DNA of 64,000 nt from Pezicula radicicola (GCA_003008705.1 PDUO01000081.1:1914-65913); one strand, 5' to 3'. Positions 34,086-46,384 are shown, counted from the stretch's first letter. Notes: generated by a model from the sequence alone, not told the origin. Numbers and translations: made by a program.

Positions 34086-34221
34086 CCAAGCGATTCCATG
34101 CTTTTAGAAATCCATTCCTCTACCACCACTACTACTAGCAGCGACAGTGGCAGCGGCAGCGGCAGCAAATTTATCACTAAGTACTATCATAACCTGATGA
34201 AATACAATAATTTGTTAAAAT

Positions 34222-34247
<26 letters not shown>
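34222..34247. repeat. (AG)n microsatellite
   Basis: About 13 AG units. Confidence 0.95.
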
Positions 34248-34254
<7 letters not shown>

Positions 34255-34439
34255 TAATTTAAATGGATGGGCTATAATTAGATCTACCTATGATAGGTAG
34301 GGGGGTCGTAGTAGAGGTGGAAGTGGAAGTATAATAAAGGGGTGGTGATTTTTTGGTATAAGAAACAGAGTGGAGATTTGTAGTAGGAAGGAATGTATAA
34401 AAGGAATCTATAGAAGGATACATAGAGGGATTATAAGAT

Positions 34440-34460
34440 GAGGAGGAGGAGGAGGAGGAG
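34440..34460. repeat. (GAG)n microsatellite
   Basis: Seven GAG/AGG units. Confidence 0.95.
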
Positions 34461-34753
34461 ATAAGATAGGTATTAAGTCTCGAGTCTCGAGTCTCTCGAG
34501 GCATCTATCTACACGTTTACTTCTTAGAAGGAGGTACAACTAAAAAGTTCCTCTATACATAAGGAGGTAAGACAATACAAGATTTCCCCTCAATTGCCTA
34601 CTTTTCTATATTTCACTTCTTTCTACTAATTTGTGCTCGAAGGTATATAGTTTTGTTATGTGAAATAGCTATAGTTGTATTAGAGATGATTAAAGCTATA
34701 ATATAATTATACTAAACAACCTACCTCCCACCCTATAAAACTCAACCCTATAA

Positions 34754-36107
34754 TCAAAGTTCCTTCCTCCCCCTAATACTCCTCCGACTAGAATAATACT
34801 TCTCCACCTCATTATTTGGAGTCTGCGCCCTACAAACCAGTGCCTTAAACTTATCACTAACCACCCTAGTCCCCCGTACCCAATTCTCTACTTCCTCCAT
34901 TCCTATTTCGCTATCACCACCACCCTTCAACGCCTCCATTAAATACACCACCTTCTCCTAAACCAGCCCATACCCATCCAAAACCTCCTTAATACCCCTA
35001 ACTTCCTCCTCCACCACCTTTCTCACCACGTACAAATCCCTAAAGATATTCTTATCAAAGGTAGTAAGTTTCTCCGGGAGGTCAAGTCTCGAAATACTCC
35101 ACCATCGTCTCTCAGAACTATATTTTCTTACGTACCTTCAGACAGAAAGCTTCCCATTCGATAACCGCACTATACATCATTTCATAAATCAACCTTCTCA
35201 ATTCCGAAATCGAAGTATTACTTTTTTGATCGAGGTAAGAGATATGATCGATCGACTAGGCCCTGAAGATTCGTAAGTATATTCTTAAGGTCGTGATAGT
35301 ATTGTCTCAACGAATCAAAATACCCCTGTCTATATTCTCAAGTCTTATAGATCTGAAAGCGGAAGAACCCTCTTTCTGGGAACTAGAGATAGATGTAGAA
35401 ATCCCTGCTACTAACCTCTGGAACTGGAATTTTAATAGGACTAATTCGGTCTCTATACTATTCTTAAAAGTAACTAGGTTATCTGCTTGTATAGAGATAT
35501 TGTTCTAGCGCGATGGAGTGAGGGTTCTAATCGTGAGTAGAGAGTAAGTCCCGGATCGCTTTTGAAGATTCGCCATATTGACATGGTTTTCGAGAGGATG
35601 TCTCGGTGAGTGCGGAGGTTGTGGGTAGTTTTGGTGAGATACTTGGAGTGGGTGGTTATTTGGTGGAGTGGTGTAGTTTTGAGGGCTGTAAGGCTCTTCT
35701 TAAGGAAGTCTTGAAGGGAGGGGTTGGTTGATAACTTGGACCAGTCGTAGTTTTTTTGGTTTTGGTTTTGGTCTTGGTTTTAGGTTGCCGAGGTCGAGGT
35801 GGAGGAGGTGTAATAATTGGGAGATGAGGAGGAGGAGGAGGAGGATAAGACTAAAGATGGAGAGGATACTAATGCTGGTGGACAAACACTCACCCTTTTT
35901 GAATCGACGTAAGAACCAATCTTCTAATCGCAGATAATTACCTTTGACCGAGGTTCCAGTCCTAAGTTCGAGTTCGAGTTCGAGTATCCTTCTAGTAGGT
36001 CTTTGGCAGTATAATATCGGCTGATCAACGAAGAAAATATTAGGGTTTGGTAACCCCTCTGCCCTCCTGCCCCCCAAAACCCTATATATTACCTCCCATC
36101 CATCCAT
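34754..36107 (-). pseudogene. Unknown helical protein, decayed
   Basis: One minus-strand trail of coding-like sequence interrupted by several stops. Segments, 5' to 3': LYCQRPTRRILELE and LEDWFLRRFKKGECLS (36040-35870), a middle stretch rich in hydrophobic/charged heptads (SISELRRLIYEMMYSAVIEW near 35180), then an open 65-codon end (34951-34754) with EEVENWVRGTRVVSDKFKAL. The last block continues upstream through a single TAG (IKEVLDGYGLV-stop-EKVVYL), a probable former TGG or CAG. The composition is that of a soluble alpha-helical, partly coiled-coil protein. Family not recognised. Confidence 0.35.
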
Positions 36108-36204
36108 TCATCTCTTCCTCCCTCCATTCTGCCATATCCATATACACCCGAAAATCCAAAATCCAAAATCCCCCCCCCCACCCAAACTAACTCTCACCCC
36201 CGAC

Positions 36205-37164
36205 CCCTAGATCCTCTTCGACCAGTACGTCCCCAGCACCTTCCAACACCACTGCCGAATCCTCTGGTCCAAAGACAATACACGAATCCTCCAAACATTC
36301 ATACAGCTGAGTCATCTCGATAGCCAGAAGAAGATCAACGAAGTCGACATTGGTCCGCTGTTTACGGAACTAGGGATCGACGTATAGAAGCTGAGCCTCC
36401 TCCCGCGGATTTATAAGAGTAAGTTGTCCCAGGAACGTGTAGAGGTGGCGGCAGTACTAGAGGCGAGGGTGCGAGATAAGATGATGCGGGTTTTGGGGAA
36501 TAACGTGGTTGCGGGAGATGGTTGTACGGGTGGTGGTAGGAGAAGACGAAGATGTGGTGGTGTTTGATTTGGATAACGATGATGATAATGACCCTGGCCC
36601 TAGAGATGGTACTATAGATTTAGCAAGTATTTCACCAAATCTGGGCTACCTTTGGTCCCTTTACCCACTCGGTCAAGTCTAAGTGCAAGTACAACTCTAA
36701 CTCCAACTCCAACTCCAAAGCAGTACCGTTCAGCCACCCCCTCCTCATTTATGCCCCAGCCTCCTCATGCCATCTCCATCTCCAAGTCCATCTTCTCCAA
36801 GCCCGTCATCTCCAAGCTCATCTCCAACTCACTGAAGCCGCGTATTGAAACTCAGGCTACTGAACTAGCCACGGCTCGCGCTGATATTAGCCATCTCAAG
36901 AAGGTCCTCCTCCAAATCGTAGACACGACCGACAGCTGGCTACTCGAAGATCCTCCACAACCATCACCAGCACCACTACTACTCCCTCTCCAACAATGGT
37001 CAGCATCAGTATCAGTATCCCACGCGGCGACGAGTAATTGTATCCCTTCGCCTACTCCTCCCGATCATCCTCAAAACAAATGCAGCTCAGGCGTGGACAT
37101 TAGTGTACGCACAGGCAGGAACAGGCCTACGTCAGAAGCATCGTTCAACCTGGAGAAGTTGTGA
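36205..37164 (+). pseudogene. Unknown protein, decayed, with C-terminal coiled coil
   Basis: Plus-strand coding trail beginning near 36205 with DQYVPSTFQHHCRILWS and IQLSHLDSQKKINEVDIG, one in-frame TAG near 36388, then LLPRIYKSKLSQERVEVAAV and further basic sequence. A frame change leads into the open frame 36652-37164, which is Ser/Thr/Pro-rich, carries a coiled-coil-like helix (ETQATELATARADISHLKKV) and ends at a normal TGA. I cannot name the family. It is convergent or divergent with other relics of the same style, so it may be an old accessory gene. Confidence 0.35.
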
Positions 37165-38019
37165 TTACTGGTGTATAAAGAGATGCGTGCAATGTCCAGG
37201 TTGTTATCAACAATGAATTGTTCGAAAAAAAAAAAAGGCTTGCGAGTCTCTGCGACGATAGTCTGGATGTGATGGACGGTGAGGAAGGGCGGGGCCAGAA
37301 AGAGAGAAAGGATTACCGACATAGAGGACAAGATCAACTAGTAACTCGACTAGGAGGAGGATTTGATACAGCGGTTGGAGGCCTGAGAAACAGTGTGTGA
37401 TGATCACATCGTACGGGATATAGAAGAAGAGGCAGAAGGAGAGGCAGAATGAGATGGAGGAGGTGGCGGTAGTGGAGAGAGAGGTACCTATGAAATAAAT
37501 GAGGATAAGGTACCTAGGTAGGTAGGTAGGTAGCCTGTAGTAGCCCTATCGCATAGAGCGCATAGCCCTGGAACCTATCGCCAAGCTTTTGGATTTCCGG
37601 GGCATTGACCAGCCTGTAAGTGATCCCTCCTATAAATCATCATCCATCCACAACATCGTCCCCCAAACCCAGATACAATGTTCTAAACTTACACTCAATA
37701 CTATAGAATTCATGGCAGTAACTCGGCTCCTAGGGAAATCCAGGAAGCTAGAAGAAGAAGAGATAAATAATGCATAGATCGGGGGGAGATTACTACTATA
37801 TAACTATAGGCTAGAAAAGCAAGTACTTGTGCAGTAGCATAGGACAGATAAACTGTACAGTAGCCAAGAACTTGAGTAGCCAGAGCGTAAGCCGTGGACA
37901 TCAGATTTTTGATCTGAAATAGACCGGTGATGAGTTTACTTCTCGAAAACGTGAAGGACGGACCTACCTCGCGTCCATTACACTCCTTCTGTACCCAATC
38001 ATCAAAGGCGTCCTGGCTA
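37165..38019. other. Spacer with AGGT microsatellite
   Basis: Contains an A11 run at 37227-37237 and (AGGT)n at 37516-37532. No gene supported. Confidence 0.4.
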
Positions 38020-38730
38020 TAAATTGGTACTCCCTAAGGTGTAGCTGCCTTTTCCAGAAAGCGTCGCCAGATATGAGTCCACTGCTGGATTTAATTTATT
38101 ATATTTCAGTTTCAAATGGATTCTACTGGTGATGGCGTCATCGATCTACCCGGTTAGTGGTGAGGAACACCATCCCTTGATAGTATTCTAAGGTCCGCAG
38201 GAACACGCATACAAGAGTGTTTCGATGAATATCTTGGGATGAGTACTACTCGAGAAGTATACATCTACCTCATCTAGGAGGAGGACCGTGTTCCATCAAG
38301 AAGCATACTTGAAGATACGAGGCAGTCGCTCTTCCATGGATTCTACCGTTGTACTGAGCTCGCCAGCGGAGACCGGTATGAGTGCCCTCTGGAGATGTTC
38401 GGCGAGTAACTCGGCCGTCAACAGAAGCAGAAGTACGACGTAAACGGAGACCAGATACTATACTACAAAAGAACACTAAACCCTTACCCTTTTCCCTCAA
38501 CAATATCGTTAAAGGCATCGGTCGATACCTACTCGACATAGGCTTTAGAAAGAGCTTGCACAGCCCTCTTCTTCTTTACGGGAATATGAAGGTCATCCAA
38601 CGCTGCTTGTTTCCATTCAATCTCTTTGGTATCGGCGACAGCCAACTCCGCTATATTAAGGTCTTAGCCAATAGGAAGGTGTTGCTATCCAATACTTCAG
38701 AATCAACCCCCCCCCCCAGAATATAAAACT
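38020..38730 (-). pseudogene. AAA+ ATPase domain, disrupted
   Basis: Minus-strand translation from about 38690: DLNIAELAVADTKEIEW and DIVEGKG lead into the ATPase domain; after a disrupted P-loop region come AELLAEHLQRALIPVS, GELSTTVESMEERL, and the Walker B motif NTVLLLDEVDVY (about 38250-38285), then DDAITSRIHLKLKYNKL, which matches the sensor/arginine region 'AFxSRIHLxLxYPxL' of a large fungal AAA ATPase family that usually carries an N-terminal DUF7025 domain. Two to three stops (for example at AYVE-stop and KYAS-stop, formerly Gln and Trp by context) and a destroyed Walker A make it non-functional. The homopolymer C10 at 38707-38716 lies at its 5' side. Confidence 0.65.
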
Positions 38731-41123
38731 AGATCCCAAAATCACCAGAGAGAAAACATAACTACCTCAGAACACAACCACTCTTCTCGCCGTCCTTTCT
38801 ATGCCTGGATTTCGATATCTAGGTAGGCTTAACTAAATCATTTAACTTACGCGAAGGACGCTGCGTCATGAATGAAGAAGGATTGGATATTTGAAGTAAT
38901 AATTTATGAACCAAATTCAAACATCAATAGCTTATAGTTAGTATTTCGGGTGAGTGGTAATCTTGCGGTTTGTCCTTCCTGCAGTTAAGATTACTATTTA
39001 ATATTATATTTACTAATATTTAAATTAAAGTTAGTTAAAACTTATAGGTATACTATAGATTAACCTTAATAATATATTTTCTTCCTTGTCTCAGTCGCAG
39101 TAGTGCTTTGAAGTACTCGAAGTTCAGATCAAATGAGTACCTAGGAGCCTACTTACGCCACTTACCCTAATCCATTACTAAAGTATACGGTAGTTTGTTT
39201 CCAGTACTTGCTGGATTACGCTTAGTTTTCTAGTAGTTTATTTCAATGGAATGATGCCGTCTATGCACTGCTCTCGTCTCGACATCGGTGTCTTACGGAT
39301 TATACTACAGTGGTGCTCAAGGTCAGTGTTACGCCTTTAGTCCACGAATCACCAAGTAACATATTTCTTGACTTAATTAAGATCTATCTTTTCGCGAATC
39401 TATTGTATAGTAGCCTCTGAATAAAGAGATATAACACGAACTTATTCCAGGGGCTTATGTAGATCTCTTATTCTTGACCGAGAATCTACTCGAGGATATC
39501 ACACACTATTGTAGTATACATGGATCAGTATATAGGATAGATACAAGGAGCTCGGACTCATTGTTAGACCTGGTATTGATATTCCAATGAGGGAATCGCT
39601 GAATTGGGCTGAGCCGATGAAAAAGACTGAACTTTCCGGTCATGTAATAAGCGGACTTTCTAGCTCACCGCTTTCGTCTCCATCTTCCAAGCTTTCTACA
39701 CCAATATCGTCTTGAGTATCAAGGCTTCCACTAAGAGATTCGAGGCCATTCCACAATCGAGAGGAGCTTTATACACTCTCAATGCTCCCCCAAAATAGCC
39801 CCTCATTCCACGGATACAATACTACAAACTCCTTAATAGTCATCTTCATTAAGATTACCCTAGAGCTTAGGAACTCCTTGTGATATCTCCGAATAATACC
39901 TATTTTTGTTCCTAATCACCTATCTACTTCTTTGGAGAAGTAAATTCCACAGAGATCATGTACCAGAACCACAGAAGGAAGACAAAATAGCGGATCAAGT
40001 GCGATTGCCAGTTAAAGAAGACGAGCCTACGTCCAGTCGAGTTGCAACACCGCCGCTTCCTTTTTCATCTCCGTCCTCCCCAGATATTAATATACGTTTC
40101 AATAAAGCTCTAAGCTTATTGATTGTGCCTACCTCTCTATAGCGGGCCGAAAGTCTATACGTAGGCCTCTGTATTATGGAAGATTATTTTTTGGGGTATT
40201 ACAAAACTATATACGGAACTGGAATGGTATTTTCTTTAAACTCCCCTCTTGTCAAAGTGGTGCTTGTAGCCCACCTAGTTGTAAATCGTGGCTTTAGATC
40301 TTCGCCGTCGATGTATAGATTGTACTCAGGCTTTAGACTGGGGTCCCGGAAAGGCTTGAAGCTAACAGTTGAGGCATCTTCTTCTAACAAGTAGCTAACC
40401 TAAGGGAATCTATACACCTAAAGAAATTGACTATACCTTTTCATAGCCTTTTTACAACGCGGCACGAAAGTCGGAGTCCTTTGGTGTTCGTAAGATCCGG
40501 GGTTCCTAGGCTACTATAAATGGATGTTACAATCTATAAAGAAGTATATAAATTATTACTAGAGAAATTAAGAGATTAAATATACTCTTTAAATAAATAA
40601 AGATAAATTTTTACGCCTAGGCTTATGGATATATCAACAATACATGCATGAATACCACTTATGTTTCTGGTGGAATATACAGCATCGAAACCAAAAGGCG
40701 GCAAGCAAGCTGGTGGAAAAAGCGGCCGGGAGTACAGCATCAGTAGTCAATCAGGGTAAATTCTCGCTAATCTTCAAGTATAAGGCAGTGATATCTTTAC
40801 TAGAATCTTCAGTCTCTTCAAGCCTGGCTTAATGATCTCCCTGCAGACATTAGGCCTAGTAAGACATCGACAGAGATAGGAGTATCGTTCATTGCCAACC
40901 TTGGTAGTATCGTAGATGGAGTAGATATAGTCGAAGTCAAAATCTCAGAACCGAAGACTTCTAAAGCAAATACTAAGGCTGTAGTGGTTGAAGAGTAGGA
41001 GTCTCCGAGGCTAAGGAAGCTCAAGTAAGCAGAAGTAAACCAACTAGTTTCAGTAAAAGTATCCAACTCCTCAGTAATAATACCCTCGTAAAAAAAAAAT
41101 CGAACCTCTTCTGTTGCATCTTT
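38731..41123. other. Relic-rich spacer without a callable gene
   Basis: AT-rich patches (38990-39080, 40545-40610) alternate with GC-normal DNA. Short open frames occur (plus 39906-40142, plus 40176-40394, minus 40199-40390) but none shows a motif. They may be further scraps of the AAA ATPase gene. An A9 run lies at 41090-41098. Confidence 0.35.
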
Positions 41124-41345
41124 TCAATAATCACCTTTGTTCTTTAGACACTGGCTGTAGACCTGTGTATCTACCGAGTGGAATATCAGACGGTACCAGC
41201 TAAGTAGAGATACGAGGAAGGGGCAGTATATATCCTCAGCTTCTGTGCCATGGGACAAATGCGTACTTCTGACATAGTAAAACAACGGAAGCACCTCGGC
41301 TATCCTCCCTGGCAATTGCGGTTCACTGAAATCTTCCCATCCACC
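41124..41345 (-). pseudogene. Short conserved-looking fragment, unknown
   Basis: Open minus-strand frame containing GRIAEVLPLFYYVRSTHLSH and SLLSWYRLIFHSVDTQVYSQ, with an aromatic-rich amphipathic pattern suggesting a folded helical protein. No start codon, no complete domain, family not recognised. Confidence 0.25.
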
Positions 41346-42241
41346 TCTTACATCACTTACCGGGCCCCAACGGCGCTAATCTGCAGTTGTAGCTGGTGTA
41401 AACCATGCCATCGATGACTGTTGATGCCTTGGCGAGAATTACTCTCTCGGACGCTGGGTATACTAGAGGTATATAATAGTGGTCCTTCTATATTAAAGAT
41501 ATTATAGTACTACCCTATTGAGGTATATACATATAGTATTTATTTAGTCTACTAAGCGAGAGGTTAGGTATATAATGTTGTAGCCATTAACAACAATTTC
41601 TATGTAGAGCTTAGTAACGCCAACTTATACTACTCCTATTGTAAGACTTATATTAGAATAAATCAGTCAGATGAAGCATAGAAAGGTCGAGAAATGACTT
41701 ACCCGAGCTGTCGTCTCCATGGGGTCTATTCATACCCTCCATCTATCTACCAACCTACGCCCGATCGCTCTCGTTAAACATCAATGGATCCTCCTTACTT
41801 TCAGGCTAAATCCTCCTCTCTCTCATCAATACATTCTCTGCAATCTCCGCACCACTACTATTCCTAGACCTACTTTGTATTCTGGTGCCATTAGTATTAC
41901 GTAGACTTTGCCTACTACCCCAACGCCGAGCTTAGTACACCGAACAACCGAAGACCCTATCGCCATTACAACAAGTCCGGAAACCAAAACAGAAAACCAG
42001 TTTTATGGTGTAAGAAAGGAGGAGTATCAGAAAAGCATACTATCCCCGAAGAATAGTGTATTCCTATAGATAGGCTTCCTACTAAGGACTAGTTCCGACG
42101 GAATATTGTATAGTTGAGTCGCTAGTAGCTGTCAAGCCTACATACAGTTAAACCTTCGTAATTGAGGCTAAGTATACTATTGAACACTAGCCTAGAAATG
42201 CTTTAGCAAGAAAATCAAGACAAGTAGAAGATCGGGTATAT

Positions 42242-42655
42242 TCCTTATTAGGGCTATTTGGTGTCAACATACCCACCATCGCAGAGGGATTAATTCTCGC
42301 CTGCACCATCATGCTTCTTTCAGGATACTACGGACGAAAGCACCCCGTAATAATCGGAAACTACATCAATGGACACCAAAAAGCGATCTATGTATGTAAT
42401 CTCGAGAAGGAGTAAATACTGAAGTCAACAAAGGGGAGACATCGGCTAAGTTTGTTAAAGATGTATATGAAAGGGCTTGATGATATAGAAGCTGAGCTTC
42501 TCAGTCTTCTCATTATATACCAGAAATAGGACGAGGAGAACTTGGGTTACAAATTACTGTACTAGATCCAACGGGTGCGTATACTTCCCTCTACTCGCGA
42601 ACGAATCCCGAAGCTACTCGCTTATTAGTATATCGGGGGCTATCTTGAGAAGTAG
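42242..42655 (+). pseudogene. Coding-like relic, unknown
   Basis: Plus-strand frame reading LLGLFGVNIPTIAEGLIL then LLSGYYGRKHPVIIGNYING until TAA near 42413, continued in a neighbouring frame by NKGETSAKFVKDVYERA, two stops, and later GELGLQITVLDPTGAYTSL. Codon use and side-chain pattern look protein-like, but no family is recognised. Confidence 0.3.
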
Positions 42656-43344
42656 CTACACGATGTCAGGCCGCCGGAAGGCAATAGCCTATAGGAGTAA
42701 GGTTGTCTTCTATGGATACTTTAATAGAGAAACTTAGATAGCTAAAAATCGGAGCCCTTTCTTGTTTCAAATTATAGGGAACCATCTCGATCGGCTTCGC
42801 ATCGCTTCCGTAAAGCTGTCTCTTCGTTGGAAAGCGAAATGACTCTGCTGATAACGCCAAGGTAGAATACCCATCCCTAGGTCGATTTAGATACCTTATT
42901 ATTGATTAACTTTAGAAATTACTTAAGTGTACTCGATGATCGGCAAGCGGGAATTTAGGATATACAGGGTCGGCTTTAGAAAATATAACTCTGGCTTGAC
43001 TTTAGGTACGTTTATTTTAAATGGTAATATACGTCCCGAGCCTTAAGATTATCTTTATTACTCCTAATAAGGAATTATAAACTCCTAGTGAAATATTGCT
43101 TGTCCTGGTGATGGTGAAAAGATTTCTGGTGGTATCAGCTTTATTCGTAAATTCTGCCTAGCTGTCACTGAACATTCTCTTCTTATTGCTAGCCTTGATG
43201 AAGACCTTGATCGTCTCTTGCTCTGAAGGGTATAACTATGTCTCCTACCCCAGTGCTTTCTCGGTTTACTGTTATGTTGCTCTATAAAACGACAAGGCTG
43301 GAAATGGACTACTCGAGAAGTACTTTGCTGGTGAAAAGGTACAC

Positions 43345-43470
43345 GGCTTAAATCAATTCATAAGCCATACAATCTTAAGAAATTCGAGGGTAAGACCCTC
43401 GGTGTTGATGTATATGGCTGGCTTCACCGTGGAACTGTGGCTTGTGCAATCGACCTCGCTGGTGAATTTC
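43345..43470 (+). pseudogene. EXO1-like (XPG/FEN family) N-terminal fragment
   Basis: About 40 codons read SIHKPYNLKKFEGKTLGVDV then YGWLHRGTVACAIDLA, which matches the N-terminal XPG block of exonuclease 1 (family: 'L..I..P..L..F.G..LGVDAYGWLHRGTVACA..LA'), including the Asp that binds catalytic metal and the WLHR element. The match stops abruptly after DLA; the sequence beyond (GEFHLKLNIGQRPI) is unrelated and a TAG follows. Upstream there is no clear ATG-Gly-Ile start. A gene of this kind is a single-copy DNA-repair gene in fungi, so this is a dispersed fragment, not the functional copy. Confidence 0.55.
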
Positions 43471-44149
43471 ATCTAAAGCTAAATATTGGCCAGAGACCGA
43501 TAGCGCACAAGTAGAGTGATCGAAAGATGAAAAGCACTTTGGAAAGAGAGTTAAACAGTACGTGAAATTGTTGAAAGGGAAGCGATCGAGGCCTGGCAAT
43601 TCACGTTAGAGATCGACTAGTAAGGTGTACAATGCTTCACTTCGCAATAGTCTATTTGAAATATCTATTAATCAACTAGTAGTAGCTAGATTTCCTATAT
43701 TAAATGATTAAGAGGATGACAAAACATAGCTATACTAAACTACCATCGGATATTACTTCGAGACTGGATGAAGTTCGAGGTGATGATGAAATGGTGTAGG
43801 CCTTGAATGCATAAAGAATGAGTAAGACTAAAAGACTTACCTTAGAAACTTTCCCCTTCCCCACGGTAAACCAAAAGTTATATCTTTGATAACTGATTCT
43901 TCGCCCAATAGAAACACGGAGACAATCAGTAGATATTTGTACCTGGACAGCGCTGTGGCGGGAAGTGTCACGGAGTGAAATTGGGCGACAAGCTTCGGGT
44001 TTGTTGCCACTATTTCTTTCTACCTAACTAGCAATCAAATACAGAGATGCAGCTCCAAAAACTTACTTAAAGTTCGAATTAATAATATAATAGAGTTAAA
44101 ATTACTTACTACAGCAGAAAAGGATCAAATGCTCACCCCATCTACTGTT
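43471..44149. other. Spacer, nothing identified
   Basis: Mixed composition, no open frame of note beyond antisense shadows. Confidence 0.4.
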
Positions 44150-44560
44150 GCCTAAGTTAAACCTAGGAACGGTTGGACTTCAGATGAGTAGTTCGTCTCC
44201 CTTTATGTCTGACGGATCTATTCTATTGCCGTTAGCTAGAGATGATACTTTTTAAGCTATTTTATTAGGATCGATAAGGATCCAGCTAGCTGATGAGGCC
44301 TTATTAGATTCCTTAATACTTGGTCTAGTGTAGTTCGGGTTCTCTTCTCGAAAATAAGTTGCGTTAACCATAACTCGGCTGTTGATGAAAATTTCGACAA
44401 CCTATCCTTTCTTGATGTAGAATACCCTGCCTTCGTACTTACAGAGGTAGATGTCTATCATGGAGAATATTTCGTCTACGTATTTCGAAGATTGAAGCGA
44501 CTCGCGAGTTAACATGAAGTTCTCACTCCTCGTCCCAGATCTTTACCTTGGAACTAGGAG
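44150..44560 (-). pseudogene. DUF7025-like N-terminal part of a fungal AAA ATPase, disrupted
   Basis: The minus-strand frame contains SMIDIYLCKYEGRVFYIKKG, a stop, VVEIFINSRVMVNATYF, REENPNYTRPSIKE, IDPSDIKGDELLI, a stop, and SPTVPRF. The order 'Y.G.......V.....RVM.D...F...NPNY', followed by the acidic turn and the 'DDLLICSPTV.GF' strand, is characteristic of the N-terminal module preceding the AAA domain in fungal DUF7025-AAA ATPases. No AAA domain follows immediately. The one at 38020-38730 lies downstream on the same strand, over 5 kb away, with other relics between, so the two pieces may be one split gene or two copies. Confidence 0.5.
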
Positions 44561-44858
44561 GCAGAGACTCACAGAGCTTCCAGTCTAGGATTTGGGAACA
44601 AATTTGGAAAATACTCACCAACTTACTAAGATTACTGGGCTACGTGAACCAGCAGAAGGCTTAGTGCTACCTTAATTCTCGACCAACAACGTCATTCTTC
44701 TACTCGTTTCAATTCACTCTTTTAGTCCTGCTTTTCTAGTTTCGTTGTACAACGTAGTATATATGTATTACTTTAATTTTTTTACTATGCACGAGACCTA
44801 AAATGAATGTGTAAATAATCTTGCTTGAGAAAGAGTAAAAAGGCAAAAAGATATACAG
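44561..44858. other. Spacer, nothing identified
   Basis: No supported feature. Confidence 0.4.
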
Positions 44859-44933
44859 TCCCTTAGGGGAGAGTCGAACCCCATAGAAAATTTCTTAGAA
44901 CAAATTCCTGACTGTATAACTCTAACCTTAGGG
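44859..44933 (-). tRNA. tRNA-like sequence, probably degenerate
   Basis: 75 nt on the minus strand with a 7-bp acceptor pairing (CCCTAAG with CTAAGGG, one A-A mismatch), an unpaired A at the discriminator position, and a T-arm with GGGGTTCGACTCTCCC that includes the B-box GGTTCGACTC. The D-arm and anticodon arm could not be folded convincingly and no anticodon is assigned. It could be a mutated nuclear tRNA or an organelle-derived insertion. Confidence 0.3.
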
Positions 44934-45039
44934 GGGCGGCTGTAATGAAAATGGCTATTGTATCTCTTTCATAGTATACAGCTAATTAATTTGTCAGCCA
45001 AGGTCCATCAATGTCTATAGATGTCCAAGCGAGGCCGAG

Positions 45040-45190
45040 GTCTATGACTTGGTTGCAATTGCCGAATGTACACTCATCCAGGCCAAAATGATGAAATCAA
45101 TGTTCAAGTCTAGCTGCCGACGGATAATGACTGGAATGGTCGATTCTTGGGAAGTGGCGGTGGAAGATAGGTCACAGGTAATTTCAATAC
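45040..45190 (+). pseudogene. Tannase/feruloyl-esterase-like fragment
   Basis: The plus-strand frame reads CRMYTHPGQNDEINVQV, a TAG, then LPTDNDWNGRFLGSGGGR and a second TAG followed by VTGNF. This corresponds to the N-terminal core of the tannase/feruloyl esterase family ('THPG..D.INV.VWLP...WNGRFLG.GGGG...G'). Both stops fall where the family has Trp, i.e. TGG-to-TAG. The catalytic Ser/Asp/His region is absent. Secreted esterase relic. Confidence 0.55.
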
Positions 45191-46384
45191 ATCTTTAGCG
45201 AATGCAGCTTTTGAGAAAGCTTAGACTATTCTGAACCTCATTATTATCCTCTACAAGAAGTCTAAAACAAACTCTAAACTTGTAGAGTTTTTGTACATCT
45301 GAAACCATCGCTTCAACCTTGTGTACAATGTAACAGCTTAGACGTTTTCTGTTTTCATACAATCTACTCTCTTATACCTATAAGCCACGTTCAAGGCCAA
45401 TAGGGCCTGTTCAGGTGATCCCGAGAGTCTTTTTACACCTACGCTGAACTGTTTTTTGGCGTTGTACTGGGGGATTTCTACGATGATGTTTATCGCAAGA
45501 TAGAACAGGAATTTAATATATATCAAAACTACCTTGTCTTTGGACAATTTATTGGATATGAAATGAGACTCGATTGCAGAACGGTGATTGTCTACTTATG
45601 GATACTTGACCATCTATGGATTGACTTTATTGGATTGGTACTGTTTGTTGGACAACATCTTGTGATTACTTGCCTGAGTCTTGCGGTAGTGGAATTATAC
45701 ACGTCTTCTTAAAATGCTATTCGCCAATGCGACTATACTTTTAATCGCCGTATTTCCTCCCGCTCTAAATTCGGGGTCATTTTATGAATCAAGTCTCTAA
45801 TGTAGACAAATCTACCAGATGTCCAGTTCTCGAACTATACTTCTTATGTAAATCTGAAAAAGGAAGAAGGTATAACTCGCGTAACGTTTTCTTGCCTCTA
45901 ATAGAATTGGAATTGTTTCTTTCTGTTTTACATTCATTGTAGATAAAGTGTTTCGATATTGCTACTATGATTGACTTTAGAGTCCTTGGATATAGGATAC
46001 TGCTAGTCCGCCAGCGAGGACGGGATCTTCGGAGTAAGATTCGAAATTTCGACCGCCTGTTTTGAAGTTAGTTAGTTGGCTTTGATTTTCTTTGGATAAT
46101 AGACAAGACAAAAGAAGTGAATAATTCCGGACAAAGCCGCTCTAGACGTCAATGTAGGTACCATCCCGGCTATGCTTAGATCGGACGATCTCAGTAAGGC
46201 TTTTAGTACAAAGCTGTAGAGAACCGAAGAAATAGATGTACAATTGAATGAACTTGAATTGATCTATCTATGGGTTCTGTCGTCTCTGACTTTTAACAGC
46301 ATCCTACTCCGTAGTTCATGACTTCGTCTCTACTTCACCTGGGATATCTTCCTCTATTTTCTTCTTCTACTTCTTAAATTACTC
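45191..46384. other. Spacer, nothing identified
   Basis: A 69-codon minus-strand ORF at 45338-45547 has no recognisable motif. No gene supported. Confidence 0.35.

Larger units (their letters stand above)
31563..34753. other. AT-rich, gene-poor stretch
   Basis: Long T-tracts (31580-31615, 31775-31810), TATA-type microsatellite, direct repeats, CT-rich and GA microsatellites. The missing 5' part of the NRPS would be expected here but no C or A domain homology is visible, so it is deleted or beyond recognition. No gene supported. Confidence 0.45.
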
